Assembly (NCBI GenBank): GCA_002842095.1
Contig: PHCB01000009.1
Span: forward strand, 71,468 to 135,467
Reading direction: 5' to 3'
DNA from: a candidate division BRC1 bacterium HGW-BRC1-1
GTDB taxonomy: Bacteria > Sumerlaeota > Sumerlaeia > Sumerlaeales > Sumerlaeaceae
Length of the DNA: 64,000 bases
Shown here: piece by piece, positions 10,048 to 20,393 of the stretch
Layout of the letters: every line of letters starts with the position of its first letter
How positions within the stretch are numbered: the first letter of the stretch is position 1
Notes under the pieces: model-generated
Databases searched by the model: none
Seen by the model: the letters and a program-made list of their open reading frames with translations, nothing else
Told to the model about the DNA's origin: nothing
Translations under genes and position numbers: made by a program

Positions 10048-11124
10048 CTAAAATTCCACCAGCGCTCCAAAGGCCGAGAAGCCCGCGCCGAAGGTCAGCA
10101 GCATCCCGCGCTCGCCGTGGCGAGGAGGGGCGCTGCTGTCGAGCATGGCGCGCAGCACGAACAGCACGCTGGGCGATGACATGTTGCCGTAATTTTCGAA
10201 CACGTCGTAAGAGAAGCGCAACGCCTCGCGCGATAGCCCGAGGTGGCGCCCGACCTGATCGAGCACCTGGGTTCCGCCGGGGTGTACGGCCCACCATTTT
10301 ATGTCGCTCTGCTGCAAGCCGTTGCGGGCGAGCAGCCGCTGCGCGATCTCCTTGGCGGAAGTCGCTCCCAGCACCGGCACGCGCCGGGTGAGGTGATTGC
10401 GCAGCAAACCGCCCACGGTGTGATAGCGCAATTCTTCGCGATGCTCGGGGTGCAACGCGGTGGCAAAATCCACCATGCGCATCAACGGCGCGCCGCGCGC
10501 ATTCCTCGGCGCTGCGTTGACGTTGCATCCCAGCAAGGCCGCCGCGGCTCCATCGCTGAAAATGCAGTTGCTGACCACCAAACCTGGTTCGTGGCTGGGG
10601 AAGATGGTGGCCGTGCAAATTTCCACCGCCACGCTGAGCACCAGCCCGCCCCTCAGCGCCAGCATCCCTGTGCCCGCAGCGAGGTTGGGCACCGCCGCGC
10701 CACATCCCATACCCATCATGTCCAGAAAGTCCACGGTCGGAGACAGGTTCAAGTCCTGTGCTATATAAGACGACAATCCCGGGCAGAGGTAGCCGGTGCA
10801 GGTGTTGACGACCAACCCGGTCACATCGGCCGCGCTCGCGCCGGCGTCGGCCAGCGCGGCTCGGGCGGCCTGGGTGGCCGTGGAGCGCGCGTACTTCTCG
10901 TAGCGCGCCAGCAGCCGATCCGGATTTGTTTCCAGCACGTCGGCCTTGGCGTCCATCCCGAGGTGGCGTCCCTTTATCTGCCCATCGAGCAGGATGCGCT
11001 TGTAGAGCGAACGCTCCGATTCGGTGAGCGTGAAGTGGGCGTCGAAAAACTCGAACGCCTCGGCCTGGGTGGCGTACAATGGCGGGACGGCAGTCCCCAG
11101 CCCGCGCATTATGATGTCAGTCAT
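10048..11124 (-). CDS. Type III polyketide synthase (chalcone/stilbene synthase-like)
   Basis: 358 aa; thiolase fold with ...FLDMMGMGCGAAVPNLAAG active-site Cys region; VHPGGTQVLDQV His motif; YDVFENYGNMSSPSVLFVL Asn motif. Confidence 0.88.
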   Translation of the reverse strand: MTDIIMRGLGTAVPPLYATQAEAFEFFDAHFTLTESERSLYKRILLDGQIKGRHLGMDAKADVLETNPDRLLARYEKYARSTATQAARAALADAGASAADVTGLVVNTCTGYLCPGLSSYIAQDLNLSPTVDFLDMMGMGCGAAVPNLAAGTGMLALRGGLVLSVAVEICTATIFPSHEPGLVVSNCIFSDGAAAALLGCNVNAAPRNARGAPLMRMVDFATALHPEHREELRYHTVGGLLRNHLTRRVPVLGATSAKEIAQRLLARNGLQQSDIKWWAVHPGGTQVLDQVGRHLGLSREALRFSYDVFENYGNMSSPSVLFVLRAMLDSSAPPRHGERGMLLTFGAGFSAFGALVEF

Positions 11125-11831
11125 GGGTTGGTCTCCGGGGCTTCAAACTTGATGACGGCGACCACACGAAAAAACGGCGCGGTTGTCACGGTTGCGCTGG
11201 CATGAGGAAGGCGCGACAGCAGTGCCGACAATTCGTCGGGGCGAAATCCACGACGGATGGACAGCAGAGCATCGTGGCGCACGCCCGCCGGGGCACCCAC
11301 CACCGCCAGCAGGGCGCGCGTAACCAGCGCAGACCATCGCGAGCGCAACAGATCGTTTATCAGCACGGGGCCTCGCACCTGCGACCTCATACGCTCAAGC
11401 AGGCGCAGAATCTCTTCATCGCCCAGGTGATGAAAACACATCGACGACACCGCGCAATCGTACGGTTCCACCGGCGCGTGTTCAAACGCATCCTCCTGCA
11501 ACAGGCCCACGGCCGGATCACCGGCAGCGGCCAGCCGCTCGCGCGCGATTGCCGCCGCGCCGGCCGCCGGTTCGAGGCAGGTGAAGCGAACCGCCCGCCC
11601 GCGCCTGCGCGCCCATCGGCTCACCGCCAGCGGGATGTCGCAACTGCCTGATCCGATGTCCAAAACCCGCAGCGGTGCGTTGCTCTGTTGCGAAATAAAC
11701 CGCCGCACCACCGCCACGCCGCCAAATCGCGCGTTCACCATTTCCATGAAACGGTAGCTGGCCGCCGCAAGTTCGGGGCTGCAATCGGGTTCGTCGAGAA
11801 GTTCCTTTTCGGTGGCGCGGGCCTCAAACAT
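11121..11831 (-). CDS. SAM-dependent methyltransferase
   Basis: LRVLDIGSGSCDIPLAVSRWARRRG motif I; start MFEARATEKELL at 11831; 4-bp overlap with PKS start and 8-bp overlap with upstream U32 gene stop. Confidence 0.85.
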   Translation of the reverse strand: MFEARATEKELLDEPDCSPELAAASYRFMEMVNARFGGVAVVRRFISQQSNAPLRVLDIGSGSCDIPLAVSRWARRRGRAVRFTCLEPAAGAAAIARERLAAAGDPAVGLLQEDAFEHAPVEPYDCAVSSMCFHHLGDEEILRLLERMRSQVRGPVLINDLLRSRWSALVTRALLAVVGAPAGVRHDALLSIRRGFRPDELSALLSRLPHASATVTTAPFFRVVAVIKFEAPETNP

Positions 11832-13089
11832 CCCAGAGTTCGCCCGACGCCATGGCCTCGTCCACGGCGCGGTGGCCGGCCAACACCTTCTCGCGGAATT
11901 CCGGTTGGATGGAAACCGCCGCCCGGGCCACCTTGCCGCACCAGTCGCATGTGTCGCAATCGAGGGACGAACAGTCGCGCTTGCGGAACCCCTCGAGGAA
12001 ATCCGGTGGAATATCCGCCGTGCGGATTTCAATGGGCGGCGCGCCCGCCGTGGGCGAGATCATCCCCTGCATCTGCGCGAGGTCCAACAGCGGACGCAGC
12101 TTCAGCGGGTTCGCCTGTCGCGGTTTAAAAAAATGACGCAGCGCCCACAAACGCTCACGCCGCACCGGCTCCTTGAAGCCGTAAGACAGCAGCAGATCGG
12201 CGAGATTGCCGTCGAACCGTCGCTCGCTGTAGGCCTTCACGCGGCGCAGCAGTTCCGACGACGGGATGCCCCGCTCCAGCAGCTTAAACGTCGTGTAGCC
12301 CATGGCCTCGTAGAAGCCGATGTCCTCGGGCCGAATCCACGCCGCCTTGATGAACTGCGATTCGTCGGCGATGCGCGTGCGCGTGCAACGCAGAAAACAG
12401 TAATCGATGAACAGCTTGTTCTCCGAGTCGGAAGCGTGGGCGAATCCATTCTGATGGTACGACTGCAACGGGCAATTGGGCAGGCAGACATGGTTTGCGA
12501 TCAGTTGCAAATCACACGACACGGCCTGACGAATGGCGGCCAGGCGGCGAAAATCGCGGTTGATGGAAAAGCTCTCCAGCGTGATGGCGTCGGCGCCGAG
12601 GTCCTGCCAGAACCGCGCGCGGCGGGGCGTGTCGACCTGCGCATAAATGCCCACGCGAACCCGGAACGACGGGAAGCGCCGCTTGACCATCTCCAACAAA
12701 AACGGCGTGGAAACCGTGAGCCGCGTGACACCCAGCTTTTCGACTTTCTCCAGCAGGGCCGTGACCCGCCGCTGCCAGGGGCGCGTCCATTCCTCGTTGC
12801 CAAAACACACACCATTGAGCAGATAGTTGAACGCAATGCCGTGACGGTTGAGCACCTCCACGTAATCGCGCAAACCCGCGGTGCTGAGCGGTGTGGCCAG
12901 ATAGCGGGGTCGCCCGCCGTTGATGCCATCGCCGGGCAGCTTCCCGTAAACTTCGTCCACCGGATAAGGCGCCAGGTCCGCCACCAGCGCCGGATCGTAA
13001 TTCGCCGCCAGGGAAAATTTGACGGCAGACGCGGGTTGTTCAGGCGCGTTCGGCAAACTCGCAGCGCGTGCTTCAGAATCGGAGTGCAT
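11824..13089 (-). CDS. Peptidase U32 family-like protein (UbiU/UbiV-type relatives) with C-terminal Cys cluster
   Basis: LGADAITLESFSINRDFRRLAAIRQAVSCDLQLIANHVCLPNCPLQSYHQNG...FIDYCFLRCTRTR; C-terminal CSSLDCDTCDWCGK; start MHSDSEARAA preceded by gaggag. Confidence 0.72.
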   Translation of the reverse strand: MHSDSEARAASLPNAPEQPASAVKFSLAANYDPALVADLAPYPVDEVYGKLPGDGINGGRPRYLATPLSTAGLRDYVEVLNRHGIAFNYLLNGVCFGNEEWTRPWQRRVTALLEKVEKLGVTRLTVSTPFLLEMVKRRFPSFRVRVGIYAQVDTPRRARFWQDLGADAITLESFSINRDFRRLAAIRQAVSCDLQLIANHVCLPNCPLQSYHQNGFAHASDSENKLFIDYCFLRCTRTRIADESQFIKAAWIRPEDIGFYEAMGYTTFKLLERGIPSSELLRRVKAYSERRFDGNLADLLLSYGFKEPVRRERLWALRHFFKPRQANPLKLRPLLDLAQMQGMISPTAGAPPIEIRTADIPPDFLEGFRKRDCSSLDCDTCDWCGKVARAAVSIQPEFREKVLAGHRAVDEAMASGELWDV

Positions 13090-13392
13090 GGACGGACATC
13101 TCCTCGGGGAAATAATCGCCGCTGCCGGTGGAGTGAAAGGACAATCAAACATCATCCATGCGAGAAAATAGGCGCGGCGTCAAGCCCAAGGCGGAGACGG
13201 GAAAGGCAGAGAAGGAAAAGCGGAGTGCGGAGGCGGCGAACAATTGCTTTTCCCGGGAACGCCAATTTCCCGATTCGCGCTTTTAACGGCCCAGGCAGAA
13301 TCATTGGCTAAACGAGTACAAGAAACCAGTAGAGGTCACGGAATCGAGCACGAAAACGACGCCCGGACCAAGATCGACGACTTGGACTCCCT

Positions 13393-13425
13393 CCGGTGTG
13401 CAACCGGTGTGCAACCGGTGTGCAA
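13393..13425 (+). repeat. 11-bp tandem repeat, three exact copies of CCGGTGTGCAA
   Basis: ccggtgtgcaaccggtgtgcaaccggtgtgcaa. Confidence 0.95.
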
Positions 13426-13786
13426 GCCCCCAAAAACCCACCAACGAACCCGTCTTTGATACTGAATTGCCCGACCATTCTCCCTCAAACAATGAGATGC
13501 AAATCCCGACACAACGTCTCCCTCCCCCTTCCCTTCCCCCGCGCGTCCCGGTTTCTGCGTTTTCTGCACCTGCGTTATTGACTCCCTCCTCATCCCCTGC
13601 CCCAATCCCAAATCAAACACCGCCGCAATCGCACAAAAGGGGGAACACGCACACTATGCCACCGCGCTACACGGGTAAGATGGATCGCATCACCATTGAC
13701 ACCCCAAATGCCTCCGTCATCGTGCGCTGCATACCAACCGCGCACACAGCGGCGAATTCTACACCCTGCCCGAGATTGACATCCTC

Positions 13787-15895
13787 ATGTCCCGTTTAAC
13801 CGATCTGATTGCAAAGGCCAAGGCCAAAGACCCGCAGTTTGGTGCCGACCTTGAGCGCGAGTTCCGAGCGCTGTCGTCGCGGCTGTCCTTTGGCCTGAAC
13901 TTCGAGCGGCACAGGCCCGAAGCCGTGGAGTTGCCGCAGCGCACGGTGCGGCGGGGCGACAAGGTGCGCGTGCTGCCGCCGCGCGGCTCAACAGCCAAAG
14001 GCGACGCGCGGCTGTGGCTGGTGAAGGCCATCCACAAGGCCAAGAAGACAGCCGATCTGGATTTGCTGGACGCGACCGAAGCCGAGCCGCAGACTGTAGC
14101 GATGGACGACCTTATCGTCATCGCGGAGTTCCGCGACACCATCTATCCCGGCCTTGTTTCCACGGGAAAAGTCACGCGCGGCGGCGACAAGCCCTGGCAC
14201 ACGGTCATCAACGGCGAGAACTACCATGTTCTGAAAGCCCTGACATGGACGCACCGGGGCAAGGTGGACGCCATCTACATTGACCCGCCGTACAACACGG
14301 GAGCCAAGGACTGGAAATACAACAACGATTACGTCGAAGGCGACGATCTCTATCGTCACAGCAAGTGGCTGGCGATGATGGAGCGGCGTTTGCTCGTCGC
14401 GAAGGAATTGCTAAATCCGGCGGATTCGGTACTGATCGTCACGATCGACGAAAAGGAATATCTGCGGCTGGGGTCGCTGCTGGAACAGACGTGCCCGGAA
14501 GCACGAATTCAGATGGTGAGCAGTATCGTTAATCCGAATGGAACCGGCCGGCCTGACGCGCTAAACAGGACAGATGAATATCTGTACTTTGTGCGATTTG
14601 GTACTGCTCGTATTACGCCTCAGCCAAATACTAATGGCAAAGCGAAGGTGGCGCGTTGGGATACGTTTCGTCGCCACAACCCGGTCAACATCAGAAGCAG
14701 TCGTCCGAATCAGTTCTATCCAATTTATGTGAATGAAAAGACGCGCCGCATTGAGTCAGTCGGTGAGCCCATAACGCCAGAAACCGACCGCCACTCCGTT
14801 CCTGATATATTGGGTTGTGTCGCCGTCTTTCCGATTCGGGAAGACGGCACAGAGATGTTGTGGTCGACGTTGGCTCGCGTAGCGAGAAAGCGCGCGGAGG
14901 ATGGTTTTCTACGGGTTGGGAAAAAGGAACCGGACTCACCACAAGTGTATCCAATTATGGGCGTGTACAGCGGAACTATCAAAGACGTTCATGAAGGACG
15001 TGCCAGGGTTGTCAAGCGACGGGAAGACGGTTCGGCAGACATCGAATACAGCGAGTCTATGTTGGTTCTACCGACGACGAATTGGTCTTACCCATCTCAT
15101 AATGCACGAGCCCACGGCACGGATCTGGTTCCAAAGATAGTCGGGAGGCGGTTTCCGTTTCCGAAGTCGCTCTATGCAGTCGAGGATGCGCTTCGTTTCT
15201 TTGTCGCGCAAAACCTGGACGCAACCATCCTTGACTTCTTCTCCGGCTCCGGCACAACCGCGCACGCGGTGATGCGTCTCAACAAGCAGGACGGAGGCAA
15301 TCGCCAGTGCATCAGCGTGACCAACAACGAAGTCAGCGCGGACGAGCAAAAGGCGCTGCGTGAACAAGGCTTGCGCCCCGGCGACCCTGAATGGGAGAAG
15401 CTGGGCATTTGCGACTACATCACCAAGCCGCGGGTGCAGGCCGCGATCACCGGTAAGACGCCGGACGGCGAACCGATCAGGGGCGACTACAAGTTCACCG
15501 ACGAATTTCCAATGGCCGACGGCTTTGAGGAGAACGCGGAGTTCTTCACCCTCACCTATGAAACGCCGATCGCTGTGAGCTACCAGACTGCCTTCGCGCG
15601 CATTGCGCCGTTGCTGTGGCTGCGTGCGGGTAGCGTGGGGGGCCGCATCGAAAAGGTGCCTGCCGCAGGCTGGGAGGTGGTGGATAGTTACGGCCTGCTG
15701 GTCGAGTTGGACAAGGCCACGGATTTCCTTAAAGCCACGCGCAAGGCCAAGGCTCTGCGGATCGCCTACATCGTCACGGACGATGAGCGGCGCTTTCAGG
15801 CGCTGGCGCGTCGCCTGCCCGAAGGAGTGGAGGCGATCCGACTGTATGAGTCCTACCTGACCAACTTCGCATTCGCCAACGGAGAAGACGCATGA
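13787..15895 (+). CDS. mod: Type III restriction-modification system DNA methyltransferase (Mod)
   Basis: 702 aa; AIYIDPPYNTG (motif IV) and ILDFFSGSGTTAHAVMRLN (motif I). Confidence 0.92.
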   Translation: MSRLTDLIAKAKAKDPQFGADLEREFRALSSRLSFGLNFERHRPEAVELPQRTVRRGDKVRVLPPRGSTAKGDARLWLVKAIHKAKKTADLDLLDATEAEPQTVAMDDLIVIAEFRDTIYPGLVSTGKVTRGGDKPWHTVINGENYHVLKALTWTHRGKVDAIYIDPPYNTGAKDWKYNNDYVEGDDLYRHSKWLAMMERRLLVAKELLNPADSVLIVTIDEKEYLRLGSLLEQTCPEARIQMVSSIVNPNGTGRPDALNRTDEYLYFVRFGTARITPQPNTNGKAKVARWDTFRRHNPVNIRSSRPNQFYPIYVNEKTRRIESVGEPITPETDRHSVPDILGCVAVFPIREDGTEMLWSTLARVARKRAEDGFLRVGKKEPDSPQVYPIMGVYSGTIKDVHEGRARVVKRREDGSADIEYSESMLVLPTTNWSYPSHNARAHGTDLVPKIVGRRFPFPKSLYAVEDALRFFVAQNLDATILDFFSGSGTTAHAVMRLNKQDGGNRQCISVTNNEVSADEQKALREQGLRPGDPEWEKLGICDYITKPRVQAAITGKTPDGEPIRGDYKFTDEFPMADGFEENAEFFTLTYETPIAVSYQTAFARIAPLLWLRAGSVGGRIEKVPAAGWEVVDSYGLLVELDKATDFLKATRKAKALRIAYIVTDDERRFQALARRLPEGVEAIRLYESYLTNFAFANGEDA

Positions 15896-18453
15896 AGTTT
15901 ACCCTGAAGGATTACCAGGACGAAGCCGTTATCGACGTGCTGAACGGACTAAAGAAAGCGCGCAAGCGCTGGCGCGATGACGGAGACCGTCACGCCTTTT
16001 CACTAACCGCCGCCACCGGCGCAGGCAAGACGGTGATGGCGGCTGCGGTGTTCGAGGCGCTGTTTCACGGCGACGACCGCTACGAATTCGACCGCGATCC
16101 CGGCGCGGTCGTGATCTGGTTCAGCGACAATCCTTCACTTAATGAGCAGACGCGCTTCCGGCTGATTGAGTCATCCGACCGATTGCGGCATACGGATTTG
16201 GTGGTGGTGGAACCCCCCTTCAGCTGCGCGAAGTTCGAGGCGGGGAAGATTTATTTCCTCAATTCGCAAAAACTTGGGAGCGGGAACCTTCTGGTGCGCG
16301 GCTTTGATGACGACGGGGACGGGACATTTCCAGAAATGCGGCCTGACTTGCAAAGCTACACGATTTGGGACACGGTACTTAACACCATCGAAGACCCGGC
16401 GCTGACGCTGTATCTGGTGCTGGACGAGGCACACCGCGGCATGCGCAACGAGAATCGCGAAAAGTCCACCATCGTCAAACGGCTCATCAATGGCGAAAAG
16501 GGTGTGCCGGGAATACCCGTGGTGTTGGGAATTTCGGCCACGGTGGAGCGCTTCAACAAGGCGATGGATGGGGCGCAAGGGCGTAGCACCCTGCCGCCTG
16601 TGACCGTGGATGCTACCCGCGTGCAGGATTCCGGCTTGTTGAAGGACACCATTGTGCTGGATATTCCCGACGAAGTGGGCAATTTTGACACTGTGCTGGT
16701 GCGCCGCGCCACCGACAAACTGCGCGAATCCACGGAGGAATGGGCGGCTTATGCAACGCAACAGGAAAGCGGTGAAACCGTGTTGCCGTTGATGGTGTTG
16801 CAGGTCCCAAACACACCCAACCCCAACGACATTGGCCGCACGTTAGACACGATTTTTCAGCAATGGCCGGTCTTGTCGGAAACATCCGTGGCGCATGTGT
16901 TGGGCGACCATAAGACACAGACCTTCGGCCCGTATTCCGTGCCTTACATCGAACCGCAGCGCGTACAGAACGATACCTGGGTGCGTGTGCTGATCGCGAA
17001 GGACGCCATCAGCACCGGCTGGGATTGCCCGCGTGCCGAGGTGATGGTGTCATTCCGCCCGGCAAACGACCAGACCTACATCGCGCAGTTGCTGGGCCGT
17101 ATGGTGCGAACGCCGCTGGCGCGGCGCATCCCCGGTAACGACAAGCTCAACGCCGTGGACTGCCTGCTGCCGAAGTTTGACAAGGAGACAGTCGAAAAAG
17201 TTGTCAGGGCGCTACGTGAAGGCGGCGGCGACATGCCGCCGACGGGTCGTATTCTCGTCAACCCGAAAGAGATGAAGCCCAACCCGGATGCACCGGAAAC
17301 TGTGTGGGAGAAATTCGTTTCGCTCCCCTCTCAAACCCGGCCGCAGCGCGCCGCAAAACCAGCGATCCGCCTGACCGCGCTTGCGCATGAACTGGCGTCG
17401 GATGGGCTTCTGCCCGGTGCGGGCGGCAAGGCACACGCCGCGATGCACAAGATGCTGGACGATTTTATTGCCGAGCGGGCACAGGCGTTTGCCGCGAAAC
17501 GTGCGTCGGTGATGACTGTCGAGGGCCGCACCATCATTGCCAACCTCAAAACCGGCGAGATGAATGACGGTCAGTTCCAGGCCGACGCAGATTATGCCGT
17601 GGTCGACGATGCCTTCCGCCGCACGGCAAGAATCATCAGCCCGGACATTGCGCGCACTTACACGGAAAAACGGGCGAAACTTAACCCGGAAGCCGAGGAC
17701 GATTTTGACGACGCGCTGATCGAAGCCCGCGAGGATGTGGCGGCGCTGCACCTGATGGAAAACCTTCAAACCCTCTTCGATGCCGAGGCCAAGAAACTGT
17801 CAGATGCATGGTTTGTCGAATACCGCGACCGCATCAAGCAACTGCCGCATGACCGGCAGGATGCTTACAGGCAAATCGTCGCACTCAGCACGGAGCCGCA
17901 GGATGTGGATTTGGCTCAGCCCATGTCGCGCTTCGAGCCGACAAAGGCGCGCGAGAACGATGGTGCAGAACTGGATATACCGGCCTACAAGCAGCATCTG
18001 CTGTGTGACCAACAGGGATTATATCCCACCGAATTGGGAGCTTGGGAGAAGGCGATTCTGACGGCTGAAATGGAACGCGACGGCTTCAAGTTCTGGTATC
18101 GCAATCCCGACCGCCCAAACCAGGATTCGCTCGGCATTTCCTATGCCGATGGCGACGACACGAGAATCGTCAGGCCGGACTTCATTTTCTTCGCGGAGAA
18201 GGATGGCGAGATTGTGGCGGACATCATTGACCCGCATGGCTTCCACTTGGCCGATGCTTTACCTAAATTGCAAGGCTTGGCGCGCTATGCCGAAACCCAT
18301 TCGCAGATTTATCGCCGCATCGAAGCCGTTGCGGAGGCGGGCGGCAAACTGCGCGTATTGGATTTGACCCGCGCCGATGTTCGTCAAGCGGTAATGGGGG
18401 CGACGAATGCCGAAGCTCTCTACAAGGGCGCGCTCGCGGGTGATTACTTATAG
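15892..18453 (+). CDS. res: Type III restriction-modification system restriction subunit (Res), DEAD/helicase
   Basis: 853 aa; SLTAATGAGKTVMAAAVFEAL Walker A, LVLDEAHRGM DEAH box; ATGA overlap with mod. Confidence 0.9.
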   Translation: MKFTLKDYQDEAVIDVLNGLKKARKRWRDDGDRHAFSLTAATGAGKTVMAAAVFEALFHGDDRYEFDRDPGAVVIWFSDNPSLNEQTRFRLIESSDRLRHTDLVVVEPPFSCAKFEAGKIYFLNSQKLGSGNLLVRGFDDDGDGTFPEMRPDLQSYTIWDTVLNTIEDPALTLYLVLDEAHRGMRNENREKSTIVKRLINGEKGVPGIPVVLGISATVERFNKAMDGAQGRSTLPPVTVDATRVQDSGLLKDTIVLDIPDEVGNFDTVLVRRATDKLRESTEEWAAYATQQESGETVLPLMVLQVPNTPNPNDIGRTLDTIFQQWPVLSETSVAHVLGDHKTQTFGPYSVPYIEPQRVQNDTWVRVLIAKDAISTGWDCPRAEVMVSFRPANDQTYIAQLLGRMVRTPLARRIPGNDKLNAVDCLLPKFDKETVEKVVRALREGGGDMPPTGRILVNPKEMKPNPDAPETVWEKFVSLPSQTRPQRAAKPAIRLTALAHELASDGLLPGAGGKAHAAMHKMLDDFIAERAQAFAAKRASVMTVEGRTIIANLKTGEMNDGQFQADADYAVVDDAFRRTARIISPDIARTYTEKRAKLNPEAEDDFDDALIEAREDVAALHLMENLQTLFDAEAKKLSDAWFVEYRDRIKQLPHDRQDAYRQIVALSTEPQDVDLAQPMSRFEPTKARENDGAELDIPAYKQHLLCDQQGLYPTELGAWEKAILTAEMERDGFKFWYRNPDRPNQDSLGISYADGDDTRIVRPDFIFFAEKDGEIVADIIDPHGFHLADALPKLQGLARYAETHSQIYRRIEAVAEAGGKLRVLDLTRADVRQAVMGATNAEALYKGALAGDYL

Positions 18454-18458
18454 CTATA

Positions 18459-18488
18459 GGCGGGATCAGTGGTCAGAGGTCTCCCGCC
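18459..18488. terminator. Possible hairpin between convergent genes
   Basis: ggcggga...tcccgcc 7-bp stem in the res/amidohydrolase convergent gap; no clear T-tract. Confidence 0.3.
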
Positions 18489-20105
18489 TTACGGTTGCGC
18501 CGCCACCGCTCCCGCGCCGCGCAGGACTTTGCCGGGCAGCCTGCCGGTCATCGTGTCGTTGTCCAGCACGGCAACGCCGTTGACGAGCACGAGGTCGAAC
18601 CCTTTCGACCAGGCGTGGGGTTTTTCGAAGGTTGATTCGTCGCTGACCTTGGCCAGATCGAACACGACGACATCAGCGGCCATGCCGGGGCGAAGAATGC
18701 CGCGGTTGGTGAAGCCGAAGCGCTGGGCGGGGAGCGATGTCATTTTGCGCACGGCGTCTTCCAGCCGCAGCAGGCCCTTCTCGCGCACATAGCGCGACAG
18801 CACCCGGGCGTTGTTGCCATAGCCGCGGGGGTGGGGCACGCCGGCGCCGAACTCGCGGATGCCGCTGTCGGACGCCACCATGTTATACGGATACGAGAGA
18901 ATGCGCTGCACGTCGCCTTCGTCGATGGAGTGGAACACCATGGACGCGCCGCCGCTGGTGATGAGGTCCAGCGCTGTCTCGATCTGCGCATCCCAGCTTT
19001 CATCGCCGGGGCGCATCATGCGTGTGATCTCCAGCAGGTTCTTGCCGTTCATCGACGGGTCGGCGCGGAAGTTGGCCACGTGGGCGTAGCTCATGTCTTT
19101 GCGTCCGGCCTTGTCGCGGCGCTCGGACACCAGTTCATCCACCACGCGCTTGCGGGTTGCCGGGTCGCGCAGGCGGGCGTACAGTTCCTCGCGGGACACA
19201 TCGGCCACCCAATCAGGCAGGATGGAGTTCAGCCCCGTGCTCGACGCCGTGTAAACGTATTGATCGATGGTTACGTCCTGCCCGGCCGCGCGGGCGTTTT
19301 CCACCATCCCAAGGGTGCGAGTGCTCTGGCCGTGGAGCAGTGGCGCGATAATTTTGAAATGCGAAATTTCCACCGGCACGCCGGCCTCACGGCCCACGGT
19401 CAGCGCTTCCTCGATGGCCTCAAGCACCTCACTTCCCTCGTTGCGCATGTGCGAAGCGTAAAGGCCCTTGTACTTCGCCACCACGCGGGCGAGTTCCACA
19501 ATTTCGCCGGTCTTCGAGTAACTGCCGGGGATGTAAATGAGACCCGTGGAGAGGCCCACAGCGCCGTCGCGCATGGCGCGTTCCACCAGCCCCTGCATGG
19601 CCTGAATTTCGGTGGTGGTGGGGTCTTGGGAGGAGTTGCCCATCACCTTGCTGCGCACGGAATTGTGCCCCACCAGCGAGGCCACGTTGACGCCAATGCC
19701 GGTGGTGGTCATGGAGGTAAACGCCTCGTCGAGGTTAAGATAGCTTCCGCCGCAGTTGCCGGTGACAACCGACGTCACGCCCATGCGCACGAAGTTCTCG
19801 GCCTCGGGGCGCTTCTCGATGTCGCCCTCGCAGTGCGTGTGCACGTCGATGAAACCCGGCGCAATGTAACGGTCCGCCGCATCAACCTCGCGTTCCGCCG
19901 TGGCCGATGTGGACAGCGTGCCCACGGCGGCAATGGCTCCGTCGCGCACCGCAACATCGCCACGATACCAGGCATTGCCCGCTCCGTCGATAATGCGACC
20001 ATTGCGAATGATCATGTCATAACGCGGCGCTGCGTCCTGGGCAACCGCAGGCAAAGAAATGGCTGCAAGGCATGAAGCGAGAATGAAGAGGGCTGATGGT
20101 TTCAT
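18489..20105 (-). CDS. N-acyl-D-amino-acid deacylase / D-aminoacylase-like amidohydrolase, secreted
   Basis: Signal peptide; YDMIIRNGRIIDGAGNAWYRGDVAVRDGAIAAVG...APGFIDVHTHCEGDI. Confidence 0.88.
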   Translation of the reverse strand: MKPSALFILASCLAAISLPAVAQDAAPRYDMIIRNGRIIDGAGNAWYRGDVAVRDGAIAAVGTLSTSATAEREVDAADRYIAPGFIDVHTHCEGDIEKRPEAENFVRMGVTSVVTGNCGGSYLNLDEAFTSMTTTGIGVNVASLVGHNSVRSKVMGNSSQDPTTTEIQAMQGLVERAMRDGAVGLSTGLIYIPGSYSKTGEIVELARVVAKYKGLYASHMRNEGSEVLEAIEEALTVGREAGVPVEISHFKIIAPLLHGQSTRTLGMVENARAAGQDVTIDQYVYTASSTGLNSILPDWVADVSREELYARLRDPATRKRVVDELVSERRDKAGRKDMSYAHVANFRADPSMNGKNLLEITRMMRPGDESWDAQIETALDLITSGGASMVFHSIDEGDVQRILSYPYNMVASDSGIREFGAGVPHPRGYGNNARVLSRYVREKGLLRLEDAVRKMTSLPAQRFGFTNRGILRPGMAADVVVFDLAKVSDESTFEKPHAWSKGFDLVLVNGVAVLDNDTMTGRLPGKVLRGAGAVAAQP

Positions 20106-20237
20106 GGAAAAATATCTCGTTGGTTGAAGTGGGTTGAAGGATAACTAATGCTGATCTACTGGAGAAGCAGAGACAAGCAACCATACGAAATCCGGAACCG
20201 CAAAGAAAGAATCTCGATCATTACCGATGTTTCAAAC

Positions 20238-20303
20238 CATCTGCGTAAATCTGCGTCATCTATGGTTTGCACATCCGCAGATATCGCAGATTTACGCAGA
20301 TGG
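20238..20303. repeat. Perfect 19-bp inverted repeat (stem-loop) of the ATCTGCGTAAATCTGCG family
   Basis: ccatctgcgtaaatctgcg (20238-20256) and cgcagatttacgcagatgg (20285-20303). Confidence 0.9.
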
Positions 20304-20393
20304 AAAAACCACCCTTGCACGGGCTGCTTTCGGTTGCGGTTATTTATCCTTGAAGACTGCTTGAACCACTTCATTTTTTGCGGAGGGCCAACC

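Noticed and set aside
10048-11124. FabH-type KAS III instead of type III PKS
   Set aside because: Length, N-terminal region and GCGAAVPN/PGGTQVLD motifs fit chalcone-synthase-like enzymes better
13393-13425. Possible CRISPR array
   Set aside because: Contiguous 11-bp units without unique spacers, and no cas genes in the window
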